From assembly GCA_014905825.1 (NCBI GenBank), contig JACGCN010000029.1:62001-126000 (forward strand): a DNA stretch of 64,000 nucleotides. Reading direction: 5' to 3'. The notes under the pieces are model-generated. The model ran no database searches. It saw nothing but the letters and a program-made list of their open reading frames with translations, and had not been told where the DNA came from. The DNA comes from Lyophyllum atratum. Lineage: Eukaryota > Basidiomycota > Agaricomycetes > Agaricales > Lyophyllaceae. Shown here piece by piece: positions 11,610 to 22,306 of this stretch. Numbering within the stretch: position 1 is the first letter of the stretch; each line of letters begins with the position of its first letter. The position numbers and the translations under genes were made by a program.

Positions 11610-12391
11610 GTGATCCAATTCCTACGTACTTGTATTTTTGCACCGACACTGTATTGCTTTTGTACTCTTTTTGTAGCATCGTGCATTGTATTCCATTTTA
11701 GCACTTCATCTCTTTGTACGCTACCATTCTCTACTCCTACTAGCATTTTCTAGATACCAGTATCACCTTGTTCTTTCTTACTTATTTTAATGCTCATTTT
11801 GTTGTATTTTATATTCCGCAAGTGCGAAAATGCGACAAGGAAAAGGTGAAACTTGAAGATGGCGGGCACGGAGGACGACGCCCTAGGCGTTATCCTCTTT
11901 GCTGCCCTAACAGGTAACGCTCGACCAAAAAAAAAAAAGAAAGAAAAAGAAAGAAACTTGAAGAAGCAAAAGGTTTGCGAGAGGCGCGACCCACTGCGCG
12001 TCTGACGACATGCCCTGATCTCCGAAGACTAACTCGGCGAGTCCTGCAGATTGCGGAATTGCTTCCCTGGCCTGACAAGGACATATTATTCCAAGTGCGA
12101 GTCACTCTTTACAGAGCGAGGAACTGTGGAAACCAAGTTTTCTGGAGGGGACAGTCTTGAACCAGCGCACTTGTGGGTGAGGCCGGTGAGAAGAACCACT
12201 CGCATTCCCGGTTGGCGGCCGCTACAGCCGTTGTACCATTGTACGTTGTAGAATACACAACTATAGAAGACTAAACACCTTTCCATTGACACTTCGGCTC
12301 ATTATCGGTTCACTGACGCCTCGCCTCCTCGCCTCGTTCTTTCCCTTTGGTGGTCCTCGGGTCGTGGACTTTCTCTTCTCCTCATCCCGTT
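11610..12391. other. Intergenic region with a purine-rich tract
   Basis: This stretch separates the acidic protein gene from the membrane-protein gene. It contains an A-rich and AAAG-type purine tract at about 11928-11957. AT-rich 3' UTR-like sequence follows the upstream stop. I see no convincing gene. Confidence 0.5.
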
Positions 12392-13471
12392 ATGATGTCT
12401 TTCATCCTGTCCCCCTTCATAGAGGCTTTTAGATACTCTCTGCAGCCCATTGCGCCCTTTACTTGGTTTGGCCTTGGAATCAGCACGCTGGACGTCGTGG
12501 CCACAGTCCGACTCTGCCTGCTCCTCCGTCAAATTAGAGAACAGCTCTACCTCAAGCATGTCTCAACGAAAGGTGCTTCTGGGCTCGACCAGTCGTTTGT
12601 CAAGAGCCTCTCGGCAACACTCACGGTCGTCTATGGCGGCGAGGCAGTGGTCGGTGCGTCGTGCGCCTATCGCCTCCCGTATAATCGTTAAAATAGACAT
12701 CCCTTCGTAGCCCCACTACTGGGGGTCCCACCATCGTTCATGATCTCAGGCACCGTCCCAGCACTCTACGCCGCCATCCAAGCCATGATCGAAGCCTTCC
12801 CCGCCGTCCCGGACCTCTCAGCAGAGCTCGAGCTCCCCATCTCGATCATCGACGGATTCACGCGCGCATACCTCCTCTGCAACCTGATACCCCCCTCCGT
12901 AACCACCCACGCCTCCCCCGCCATCTCTGGCTCCCCTTGGACCCTCCTCGTCGCATCTCTCGTGAGCCCCCCACGCATACGCCTCTCCAGGGCCTACACT
13001 AACACCACCTCCTCCCTCCTAGGTAACCGCTAACGGCGGCTTCTTCTTCACCAACATGCTATCCCTGCTCTCCCCCACACCACTTACATTGGCCACGCCC
13101 CCCGAGCTCCAACCCTACGGCTGGACCACCGCGGACCTCTGGTGCGCCCCCGCCATCACGGGCCTCTACGCCCTCCTCACGCACGCGCAGCCCTTCTGGG
13201 CCGACGCCCACGGGCTCATCGCAACGCTGCTCGGGGGGGCTCGTGGGGAGAAGGGCGTGGAAGCGCTGGATCCGGAGGTGGCGCGTGCGGTGTGTGCGGT
13301 GCTGCTGTCGGGGCTGTTCTTTGGGCGCACGGTGAGGAATTTTGGACTGTGGAAGGGGTTTGGGAGGATTGAGGATGTGAAAGGGAGTACGTTGATTTTT
13401 TTTTGGTATTGGATGAATTTTGTGGGTCTAATGCGCTTTTTTTTGTAGAGGGGAAGGCGAAAGTTCAATAG
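12392..13471 (+). CDS. Multi-pass membrane protein, possibly TRIC-like
   Basis: The start at 12392 gives MMSFILSPFIEAF. Introns at about 12655-12708, 12964-13022 and 13388-13449 restore one frame ending KGKAKVQ at 13471. Several hydrophobic helices are visible, around FTWFGLGISTLDVVATV, LTVVYGGEAVVAPLLGVPPS, ITGLYALLTHAQ and VCAVLLSGLFFG. Two features recall trimeric intracellular cation (TRIC) channels: a GG followed by LLGxPP in one helix, and a later GG-containing helix (VTANGGFFFTNML). This is pattern resemblance only. The membrane character is directly visible; the channel role is inference. Confidence 0.68.
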
Positions 13472-14548
13472 GGAAGTCGTCTGGCACGGCTGGTCTTGCA
13501 ATGTGCTGTGTTCTAATGCTTTCACGATATATCCCATTTTCATGTCTGTTACTGTGCAACGAATATAACGTCCATTTCTTGCGGAAATTATGTGCCCCTT
13601 TGGAACTGAACTAGTTCCTTACCCAGCGCTTTGTGACCCGAGCCCGAAACTCGCGGGTCAGCAGGAAAGTTATAATCTGGTTTCGCCTCCTCGGGCAAAT
13701 TAAAGCTATATAACCGACACTAGACGCTGATGACCGGTTAACTTGGGCCGTTAACAGATAGCCTGTAAACCAGGGTGGACAGGTTTCTTTGACAGGATGC
13801 TTGGCAGTCAGCAAGTTGGCATACCACAGGGTGGACGTGGCAAGAGCGCTCAAGGTTGTCTACACAACCAATGCAAATGTCAATGATCAAATGTCGAGAT
13901 GTATCCAAAGCCTACATCGAACAGATTACAGACAGCAGAACGATCAAGACGTAGCTATGCGGCCACGAAGCTGAATGTAAACACTGATAAAAACCGACGG
14001 CATGACTGGAGAGGATGTAGCAAAAGGAGGTGGGGTTTGTACACATTGGCGAGCAAGTACAACAAGTCGTAAATGTAAACATTGATAAAAACCGATGGGA
14101 TGACTGGAGAGGGTAGAGAGGAGAGGAGGTGGGGTTTGTATACATTGGCGAGCAAGTACAACAAGTCGTAGATGTGAAGGATCATTGAATCATTAGGGTA
14201 TCACAAGTATGTGTCGCTAGTATACGTAGGACAAACCAAAAGTCCGCCTACAACGCGCAGGCCTGGTATTGCCTCAACTTACCCCCACTTCAAAAGCACC
14301 ACTACGGGTAGCTGAGTTATCGAAGGATGGAAAGGGAACATATCGACTCCATAGTGACATCTCGAAGACCAAAATTCCGCCCGCTTCAGCCTGGGCGTGT
14401 GTCCTCGAATGCCACCCAAGGATCGATCCTTGGTGCGGTATAGATTTGGAAGAGGGAACGGAGGGGTGGGGTGCATATAGATGGTGCTGGATGCAAAATG
14501 CAGAATGCAGAAGAGGGTATGGGGTACGGCTGCCAGCCTGCTGCCCCT
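13472..14548. other. Intergenic region with a two-copy tandem repeat
   Basis: No supported gene is seen here. The right part (14280-14548) has open frames on both strands with no recognisable motif. The main structure is the repeat listed separately at 13975-14171. Confidence 0.5.
13975..14171. repeat. Direct tandem repeat, two ~98-bp copies
   Basis: Copy A (13975-14072) and copy B (14073-14171) share most bases, including long identical runs such as GATAAAAACCGA, GGAGGTGGGGTTTGTA and the shared TTGGCGAGCAAGTACAACAA end. The middle of each copy differs (a GATGTAGCAAAAGG versus GGTAGAGAGGAGAGG segment). No coding function is apparent; it is a simple local duplication. Confidence 0.85.
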
Positions 14549-15172
14549 TCAACGGAAGCGAGCAAGGGGGACACTCGGGAGGGGAGGAGGAAGCGCGTAG
14601 TGGAATGATGGACGCTTCGCGTGCCCCGATGGAGCCTGACGTCGTGAATTATCGCCATACCCTTCACGGGTACCGGGACCCGAATAGGTCGGCGGCTCAC
14701 TGTGGTGCGGGGGAATAAGTCCGCTAGACCTGCCACCGATGAATGATGAGGAATGATGGCGTCGATGGGCGGTCGGCTGGGAAGGTAGGTCTGGTCCGTA
14801 GCTGTACTCGGAGCTGGGGGTGTCGTCTGTGGGGACGTAGCGGACGCCGCTCGAGGGCAGGTCGATGGGGTGTTTCATGTGGTTGACGAGGGTGTCGTCG
14901 ATGCGCGTAGGGGGGCGCGACGAGCGCGAGATGGGAGTTGCTTCGTCGGTGAGTACGTGTGATATTTGGCGGCCGGGGCGTAGGAGGAACTCTGGTGCCG
15001 TGTGGAACCGCCGTGGTACGCCCTTGTCTTCGGCGAAGAGCATGGAGCCCAGGTTCTGGAACGAGATGAGGGGCAGACCCATGCCCAACACGTCGTCTAT
15101 CGGTTCCAATGCGGTCGTTTCGTCGAGGATGTGGTACATGTCGCCGAAGGAGAAGTAATCGCGGCTGGACAT
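14549..15172 (-). CDS. Hypothetical Ser/Pro-rich protein (5' end uncertain)
   Basis: This open frame begins at the ATG at 15172 (MSSRDYFSFGDMYHILDETT) and ends at 14549. The first half looks folded (LGMGLPLISFQNLGSMLFAE). The second half is rich in Ser, Pro, His and Arg and probably disordered. The frame stays open upstream, and splice-like sequence lies near 15190-15228, so an upstream exon reaching to about 15370 is possible. I do not recognise a family. It could be the C-terminal part of a longer gene. Confidence 0.42.
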   Translation of the reverse strand: MSSRDYFSFGDMYHILDETTALEPIDDVLGMGLPLISFQNLGSMLFAEDKGVPRRFHTAPEFLLRPGRQISHVLTDEATPISRSSRPPTRIDDTLVNHMKHPIDLPSSGVRYVPTDDTPSSEYSYGPDLPSQPTAHRRHHSSSFIGGRSSGLIPPHHSEPPTYSGPGTREGYGDNSRRQAPSGHAKRPSFHYALPPPLPSVPLARFR

Positions 15173-15205
15173 TATGCCTAGGACTTGGTTGGAGAGCTGA
15201 GCCAC

Positions 15206-16052
15206 TCGATGGTGTGGTTCAGACTTACTATATATAGCGATCCAGAGGGTCTTCTTTGTGGGTCCAGGTATTGGTTGACGGTGGATCCGTCGTGTTCTTG
15301 GTGATGGAGAGGGCTGATTGTGCTGTAGGAGCGGCGAGGGGAAAGCGGGGGGTTCGTTGTTGGCGATAAAGCAATGAAAATCAGGCCGGATCTCTTTATA
15401 GTCTACGACAGTTTAGCGTGACAACCCCATTCGAATTCCGACGCGCAGTCAAGCACAAGCAAGAGCCCACAAGCGCCCACTTGCCCCGATGAGTTCGCGC
15501 TACCAGGGAGATCCCCGGAAATGGGATCACTAAAGGCAAAATCAGATATCAGAATCAGGCGGAGAAGACCCACCATCCCGGCCTTGTTCTCACAAAAGAG
15601 ATTAGGCGCTGAGGAAGGCAAAAGATCGCGTGAGATCATGCTAGATCATGTCGTGCATATGATTCCAGTAGCTTCGAGGGGAATGCTTATACTTAGTGGA
15701 GTGCTTATACTTAGCTACGCCCCGTCGCCCTGGTCATTATCGAAACACTCGGCCGCATTGTAGGACGCGATCATCGATGAGATTGTGGTGCGCTGGACGC
15801 GTGCGGCGTGTCGATGCATGAGGTCAGACGTAGTATCCCGAGGAAGGCGGGTAGCCGCGGCAGTGGTTTCACCCAAAATAATGGGTGCAGGCATTATTAT
15901 TCCCCCCTCGCAACCCCCTCGTGCCTACCATGCCCAAGTGGCCAAGCGGGCCCCGAAGAAGTCGCGTGCCATTCCTCCCGATCTTCGTACTCACTGTCAT
16001 ATGGAGCCAGGATGAGGGCGGTGGCGGTGCTCTGGAGCCTGTCAGCGACTGG
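15206..16052. other. Region without a supported gene
   Basis: The left part may hold an upstream exon or promoter of the hypothetical gene ending at 14549. The remainder has open frames on the plus strand without recognisable motifs. It ends where the tandem segmental duplication begins. Confidence 0.4.
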
Positions 16053-16446
16053 TTTGTGGGTCCAAGAATCAGTTACTTAGACCAATTTGGGCTTGTCCAC
16101 GCAAGGATAGGATCGTCTATAAACCTTATTCAAAACGGGGTGTCACAGTGATATGAGCTGCTGCCTGACGTCGGGAGCTTGAACAACACGTATGGGACTA
16201 GAATTTCAATTGTCCAGGGCTAGTGGGGGGGAAATCCAGCAGGAGGGTATATTTTGAACGTGGCTACGATACAGTACTAGTCGTTAACGATACAGAGATT
16301 CAGGCAGCAAGACAATGACAATCCAGGTGATAATGTCCCAAGTGAAATAAACAAAAAACCCAAAAAACCCAATGCTTCAAGATAAACAAAAAATTCAATG
16401 CTTCATTGTGGCGTGGCGTAACAGGCCAAGAGTCGTTTCCATCCGT

Positions 16447-17007
16447 CTAGTAAATCGACATACGACGAACGGGGAACATCGCAAGCAAGTTCGGCGAATT
16501 GAGTAGACTGAAGTTCTGCACCCTGGGCGATCCTGTAGCCAACCTAAACGTCGGGGTGCGTGGGGAGCTGTCATAGTCTGAAGCCTGGCCTCCCTGTCCA
16601 ACTAGGAGGGATAACGAGCTACCCTTCGCGCCAGGCATTGCTAGTCGAAGGGGGAGAGGGATGCGCTTGGCCTGGGGTGTGGCGACATCGACGACGTCGG
16701 GGTCGTTCTCGTCAACCAGTGGGAGCTCGAGCTTCCCCTGACCGAGGAGCTCTACAAGAGCGTCATCTACCTCCTCGAAGGTTGTCAAGCTGGAGCCACT
16801 CCAGAAGGCTACCTTCTCATTGAGAGGGGGTAAGCCCACAGCGCCGGAGAAAAGCAGAGACTCGGCAGCCGGGATGTAGAATATTTCCAAAGTAAGGCTG
16901 TCCGAATCCTCGTCGTTGAACAGGTCGAGAGGCTCGAGTAGGTTGGACGTCTCAACGTCGTCGACGGAGGATCCGATGAAAGGCAGGTGGTTCAAGTAAT
17001 CAAACAT
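16447..17007 (-). CDS. Orphan tandem-pair protein, copy 1 (186 aa)
   Basis: I do not recognise the family. The ATG at 17007 starts MFDYLNHLPFIGSSVDD and the frame ends at RRMSIY. The protein is 186 residues, acidic in the first half (LFNDEDSDSL) and basic at the C-terminus (MFPVRRMSIY). It has no signal peptide or membrane helix. A 5'-UTR intron (17010-17065, GT-AG) ends two bases before the ATG, and a TATA box lies at 17176-17184; both are conserved in copy 2. About 161 of 186 residues match copy 2, and the last 40 are identical. Constraint on the reading frame between copies is the main evidence that it is coding. Confidence 0.72.
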   Translation of the reverse strand: MFDYLNHLPFIGSSVDDVETSNLLEPLDLFNDEDSDSLTLEIFYIPAAESLLFSGAVGLPPLNEKVAFWSGSSLTTFEEVDDALVELLGQGKLELPLVDENDPDVVDVATPQAKRIPLPLRLAMPGAKGSSLSLLVGQGGQASDYDSSPRTPTFRLATGSPRVQNFSLLNSPNLLAMFPVRRMSIY

Positions 17008-17175
17008 GTCTGGAAAATATTTCAATCAGGGTTTCGTACGTCCACCAATGACAGTAAATCCTCACTGTAAATTACAGAGAGTATGAGTCGCGGTAGAAAA
17101 GCAGGTGTTGTGGTGGTGGTAGTGGTGGTTTGTTCGCGGGAGTGATACTGGCTGAACCACGCTGTCCTCCCGCGG

Positions 17176-17184
17176 CTATATATG
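17176..17184 (-). promoter_or_regulatory. TATA box of orphan copy 1
   Basis: A CTATATATG motif, read on the minus strand as CATATATAG, lies about 170 bp upstream of the ATG. It sits in a block (CGGCTATATATGTTCCAACG) that is also present upstream of the second gene copy, which supports promoter function. Confidence 0.6.
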
Positions 17185-17963
17185 TTCCAACGAGTGGCGT
17201 GGGCATAGCCCGAGTCATCTGAGCGCGAAGGCGCTGAACAAAAACAACACGGGACAGCGACGGAAGATTCAAGAAGGAACAGATGGCTTGTCCTTGTGCT
17301 GTTGCCGGAGTGATAAAGTCGATCGTTCCTGGCGCTGATCGTTCACAATACCTTATCGAAAACAAGTCGGCATTCTGGATAACCTGGACAAGAGTTGCGT
17401 TGAATAGCGAGCAAATACGGCAGCATAGGCAAGGTCTAGACCAGTTCAAGTTGAAGCTGATGATTGAATACCCAGCAGAGTTTGTGCACAGCGAGTCAAG
17501 ACTCAAGTGCGAGTCAGCGGGACGCGCTCTGAGATCTGAACTTTGAAGCACACGAGACCACGTGGGTCCATCATCCGCGTCCTCTAGAGTTCAATGTGGG
17601 TCCCTTGATCAGTTACTTGTATCATTTTGGGTTCAATTGTTCACGCAAGGCTACGATCGTCTACAAACCTTATTCAGAACAGGGTGTAACAGCGAGATGA
17701 GCTGCTGCCTGCGTCAAAAGCTCGAACATATGGGACTATAATTTCAATTGTCCAGGAACAGAAAAAAAATCTTTTCAACGGGAGGGTATATTTTGAACGT
17801 GGCTACAATACAGTACTAGTCGTTAACGATACAGAGATTCGGACAGCAATATAATCCAGGCGATAATGTCCCAAGTGAAATAATCATAAAACCCAAAAAA
17901 ACCCAAAAAAACCCAATGCCTATTGTGGCGTGGCGCAACAGGCCAAGAGTCGTTTCCATCCGT

Positions 17964-18524
17964 CTAGTAGATTGACATACGACGAACGGGGAACATTGCA
18001 AGCAAGTTCGGCGAATTGAGTAGACTGAAGTTCTGCACCCTGGGCGATCCTGTAGCCAACCTGAACGTCGGCGTGCGTGGGGAGCTGTCACACCCTGAGG
18101 CCTGGCCGCCCTGTCCAACTAGGAGGGATAAGGAACTACCCTTCGCCCCAGGCACTGCGAGTTGAAGGGGTAGAGGGACGCGCTTCGACAGGGGTGTGGC
18201 AGCATCGACGACGTCTTGGTCGTTCTCGTCAACCAGTGGGAGCTCGAGCTTCCCCTGACCGAGGAACCCTACGAGAACGTCATCTACCTCCTCGTAGGCA
18301 TTCAAGCTGGAGCCACTCCAGAAGGCGACCTTCTCATGGAGAGGCGGTAAGCCCACGGTGCCGGAGAAAAGCAGAGACTTGGCAAAAGGGGTGTAGAATA
18401 TTTCCAGGCTAAGGCCGTCCGAGTCCTCGTCGTTGAACAGGTCGAGAGGCTCGAGTAGGTTGGACGCCTCACCGTCGTCGACGGGGGATCCGATGAAAGG
18501 CAGGTGGTTCAAGTAGTCAAACAT
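17964..18524 (-). CDS. Orphan tandem-pair protein, copy 2 (186 aa)
   Basis: This is the paralogue of the gene at 16447-17007, the same length (186 residues) and colinear. The ATG at 18524 follows a 5'-UTR intron at 18527-18581. Roughly 25 substitutions separate the two proteins. They cluster in the middle (for example IPAAES versus TPFAKS, and TTFEEVDDALVELL versus NAYEEVDDVLVGFL). The last 40 residues, including SPRTPTFRLATGSPRVQNFS, are identical. No premature stop or frameshift is present, so both copies look functional. The family and role are unknown. Confidence 0.72.
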   Translation of the reverse strand: MFDYLNHLPFIGSPVDDGEASNLLEPLDLFNDEDSDGLSLEIFYTPFAKSLLFSGTVGLPPLHEKVAFWSGSSLNAYEEVDDVLVGFLGQGKLELPLVDENDQDVVDAATPLSKRVPLPLQLAVPGAKGSSLSLLVGQGGQASGCDSSPRTPTFRLATGSPRVQNFSLLNSPNLLAMFPVRRMSIY

Positions 18525-18691
18525 GTCTAGAAATATTGTGATCAGGGTTTCGTACATCCACCGACAGCAGTGAATACTCACTGTAAATTTCAGAGAGTAC
18601 GAGCTGCGGTAGAAAAGCAGGTGTTGTTGTGGTGGTAATGGTGGTTTGTTCGCGGGAGTGATACTGGCTGAACCACATCGTCCCCCCGCGG

Positions 18692-18700
18692 CTATATATG
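18692..18700 (-). promoter_or_regulatory. TATA box of orphan copy 2
   Basis: A CTATATATG motif, the same as in copy 1 and in the same surrounding sequence, lies about 170 bp upstream of the ATG at 18524. Confidence 0.6.
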
Positions 18701-19187
18701 TTCCAACGAGTGGCGTCGGCACAGCCCGAATCATCTGAGCGAAGGCGCTGAACAAAAAGAACACGGGACAGCGACGGAAGAGGGAATAGATCGCTTGTTG
18801 TTGTGCTGTCGCGCGAGCGACAAAATCAATCGCCCCTGGCGATGATCGTTCACAATACCCCATCGAAACAAATCGGCATTATCGTCTGGATACAAGTTGT
18901 GCTGGAAATCCAACAAAACCTGCTGGGTACTCGAATACGGCAGCATAGGCAAGGTCTAGACCAGTTCAAGCTGAAGCTGATAACTCGAATACCCAGCAGA
19001 ACCTGTGCACACCGAGTCAGCGGGATGCGCTCTGAACCACACGAGATCAGACGGGACCAATCATTACAAGTCCGCGTCCTCTAATTATCGGCTAATTAGT
19101 ATACAAATTGGGCATGAACAATAATATACAACTCCCAAGTCTGCGCCCACAAATCAGAGCTTCTCCGTCAACACCTTCCATATCGAA

Positions 19188-21893
19188 TCACAAAGCATCG
19201 AAGTTGATGTGATGTGAAGCCCTCCTACGCTCCAGCTCGTCTTCGCGCTATACAACAAAACCAAAGACCCGTGAGTCAATGCGGTCGATCAAATATACAG
19301 ATGAGACAAGCACCTTCTCGTTCAAATGGAGTACGAATACGATGATAGCCAGCAACGCCATCGCGACAACAACAGTGACCGTGACCCAAGGGATCCACTC
19401 CCCAGGCCGCAAAAACAGCTCACGCTTCCAGGGCTCACCCTCCTTTGCAGAGGGGAGAATAACGACCTTGGAGTTCGGGATCACGCCCTCCATAGCGATG
19501 TAGTGATCCTCCGCATGAATAGTCGATCCAACAAACAGATTCTCGATGTAGTTGTTCGTACGCCCGAGCCCGAAGAACGAGTAGGGAGTTTGCAGGGCAT
19601 GGTATGATGTTTGCGGAAGTTGACCGACTGGAGAGATGTGCGAGGTCAGTGCTGAGATGAAAATAGGTGTGATCGACAGGGGCCGTACCTTGTGCTGCCG
19701 AACGGTGCCCTGAGGTATCCAGGACAGTGTATTTGTATGAGGCGCCAGAATAGCTCACTCCAAAGGGCTGGATAGGCGGACGTCAGTAGGTGACCAAATG
19801 GAGACGGGCTGAGTAGATATGTACGTGGTACCGTTCCGAGCTGTTGGGTGGGTGACACCATCCGTTGTCACAAGCGCCATTCAAAACTAGCAAAAGCGCA
19901 TGATTAAAAACAATAGCAAGGGGGCTACGCAGAGCATTTGAACATACCGATAGCTTTTAGGAAGAAGGCATCATAGTAAAAGTTATTCTGCACGAAGAGC
20001 ACATGTCCTCGACCAGCTTCTCCAGTCCTTTGCACCATGATATCCATCGTTCCCTGAAGTCGGAATAGTCAGCTCCAAATGTGTGGAGACTAACATATAT
20101 AACACTCACATCCTCGTCCAAATCCAAAAACGACACAGACCTAGCGTCTTTAATGGCATTAAGTGCGTCTGTGCCTTTCTTCGCCACCGCCCAACCTCTT
20201 CTACCCGACCCATTTGATGAGCATCCAACAACACCCGACGCGCAAGGAACAGAGAAGACGAGGCTCGGTATACGGGCTTGCCCTGATCCCATAACAAATA
20301 GCAAGTCGGGGAAACCGTCAAGGTTCGCATCTCCAAGCCTGATGGGCTGCGGGATTGGGGGTTTATGTGTCACGTCCAATGCGAGGAGGGACGGGGAGTC
20401 AAGGTATAGTGATGAGAGAGCGAAGCGGACGAATAGCTACGGAATTCGCGTCAGATTGGCGACGGCGAGGGCAGAACAGCCGGAGCTCACTAACATCGTT
20501 CTTAGGGTCGTCTGTCAAGTCAAATTTGAAATTGGGGTCGACAGTGCACAGGTCGTCGGGTGGCCGACAAGTCCTTACGCCTTTTCTGAATCCAGAATCG
20601 GTGGATGAGGAACAGAGGGGGAGCTGTTGATTGTACGCTATGTTGATGAAACAGTCCGAGCCCAGCCCTGTTGACGACGATACACTGGAGCATGTCGTAA
20701 ACACCATATCAATCGTACCGTCTCGATCTAGGCGTGCCGTCAGATGACTGCTTTAACGAGAAGCGAGCGGAAGGCGCACCCATATCGGCAAAGGATATTG
20801 TTTGGATGCCTGACGGGAGGGCTCCTTCTTGTGCCAGAGAGAAACCTTCGTCCTTGTTGTTTATCCAAATCTGGAACGATTTCCCGCCCCTGCCGTCATC
20901 GCACATAAGGAACACATCTATGTACACCCATTAGTTGAAGGTCAAGTAGGTGTGGTGACGGGGAGAAGTAAATACCTGCGAGGCAGTCCCCGTTGAGGTC
21001 AACGACGGCATTACTGTGCGGATCCGCCAATGTACACTGGGGTCCGTGAAATTTAGGAGTGATGCTATAGATGAAATAAGTGAAACGAATGGAAGACAAG
21101 CTAAGTAAACACACATGTCGAACAGCGGTGAATTTGGCTGTGAAGCATTCCATACATTCTGCCATAGCTGAAGTGGAGCTTTGGAGTCACTCTTCGAAGA
21201 GGGTGTAATGCCGAGAAGGTCAATCTTCATGTCACCATCGGCATCGATTGGTATAGGTTGTGAATGGGTAGAAGAGGGGACAGTTATTGGGTTATAAATG
21301 TCTGCCAGTCAAATGTCACATTTCGCTTGGTTCAAGTCGGTGCATAGCTTACCAAAGCCACCACTGATAGATGCAGGGTATAGAGTCATCTCCAATTGAT
21401 CCTTTGTCTGAGATTCGCTCATAACAAGTAAATCCAACTTTCCCGAGTGCGTGAAGTCTCCGGGGACCACGTTTTCAACTTTGTGAGGATGGCGGAACGA
21501 AGTTGATTTTTGGTACACGAAATCAGCTGAAATGGATAGTTTAGTCAAGCGCGGAAGAAGGCTAGCACAACGCGTACTCACCATGGCTCCAATGATGAAC
21601 AGATATCGTTTGTTGGTCCGCGTCTAACCAAAGGACATCGAGGCTTAAGATACAATGTTAGAAAGCCGAAGAATTTCAACAAGTCGAGCGCACAATTGAT
21701 CGCCATTAAAGTCACCAAACGCGACGACTCGACCATCACCAGTCAGATTCATCGACCCCGCGTTTATCAGAGAGTTGCCAGTGAATCTCTTTGGAGGAAA
21801 AGGCCATATTGCAGCCGAAGGCATAACGAGGCATGACGCGGTCAGATACAGGAGCAAAGAGGCTTTCTGTCGTATTGTTGGGCGAGAGTACAT
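19188..21893 (-). CDS. ITFG1/TIP-like FG-GAP repeat membrane protein
   Basis: The protein has the layout of T-cell immunomodulatory protein (TIP/ITFG1, LINKIN): a signal peptide, an extracellular beta-propeller with FG-GAP/calcium-loop repeats, one membrane helix and a short cytoplasmic tail. The start at 21893 gives MYSRPTIRQKASLLLYLTAS as signal, with AIWPFPPKRF at the mature N-terminus. Repeats include VAFGDFNGDQLLDVLWL, VVPGDFTHSGKLDLLVM, IPIDADGDMKIDLLGI, VVDLNGDCLADVFLM, DRDGTIDMVFTTCS, LGDANLDGFPDLLFVM and LDLDEDGTMDIMV. The C-terminal part has LGRTNNYIENLFVG, the helix VTVTVVVAMALLAIIVFVL and a basic tail ending HHINFDAL. At least nine short introns interrupt it. The TM segment and the DxDxDGxxD-type loops are directly visible; the role in fungi is not established. 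Confidence 0.88.
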
Positions 21894-22306
21894 GTACAAT
21901 GCATATGCAGGGCTTAAAGCCCGCGAAGTCGTAAAGCGCAGCGAGGAAGGTGAACAATGCAGCGTCGGCGTCGTGCAACTCTACTAAGCAGTGTTGTCTG
22001 TTTGCCTCTGTTTGTAACCCAAGCTGCTGGACAGCTTCAAGGTTAGCGCTGAGGCTGAGGGAACTGATCGTCGAATGTTCATCATCAGGCTACAATCTAT
22101 CCTTCAATACGCGCCCCATGATGAAGGCTGTCGCCTTCAGAAGACCATCAGGCCGGTGCATTGTCACAACTGAATCATGATGAGCCAGGCTTCTTATAAG
22201 TACGTGTGAAATGGGATGAGTCCTCAAGGAAACAACTAGCTGAACATATACAGAAAGGTGTGTGCTCCTCTGAGTATAAGATTATTCGCTGACCTCGAGA
22301 TTTAGG
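21894..22306. other. Divergent promoter region
   Basis: This spans the space between the ITFG1-like gene (-) and the KPVIY-domain gene (+). The right part (about 22190-22306) is similar to sequence at about 23560-23680 in front of the decayed duplicate, so the promoter was duplicated along with the gene. Confidence 0.5.

Larger units (their letters stand above)
16053..17590. repeat. Segmental tandem duplication, unit 1
   Basis: This is the first of two adjacent direct copies of a roughly 1.5-kb segment. It shares with unit 2 the start (TGTGGGTCC, then ATCAGTTACTT), the whole gene, its upstream TATA box and the far end (CCAGCAGA, CTGTGCACA-like, GCGCTCTGA). Divergence is moderate and scattered, with small indels, so the duplication is not brand new. 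Borders are accurate to a few tens of bases. Confidence 0.85.
17591..19083. repeat. Segmental tandem duplication, unit 2
   Basis: This is the second direct copy of the segment seen at 16053-17590. It begins with ATGTGGGTCCC and GATCAGTTACTT and ends near TCCGCGTCCTCTAA. It carries an intact gene copy, TATA box and 5'-UTR intron. Short deletions relative to unit 1 make it about 45 bp shorter. Confidence 0.85.

Noticed and set aside
11928..11957. A-rich tract that could be the tail of a non-LTR retroelement
   Set aside because: It is a simple A/AAAG purine run without a preceding reverse transcriptase, target duplication or other element sequence.
13975..14171. CRISPR-like repeat array
   Set aside because: There are only two long copies with no spacers, and the genome is eukaryotic.
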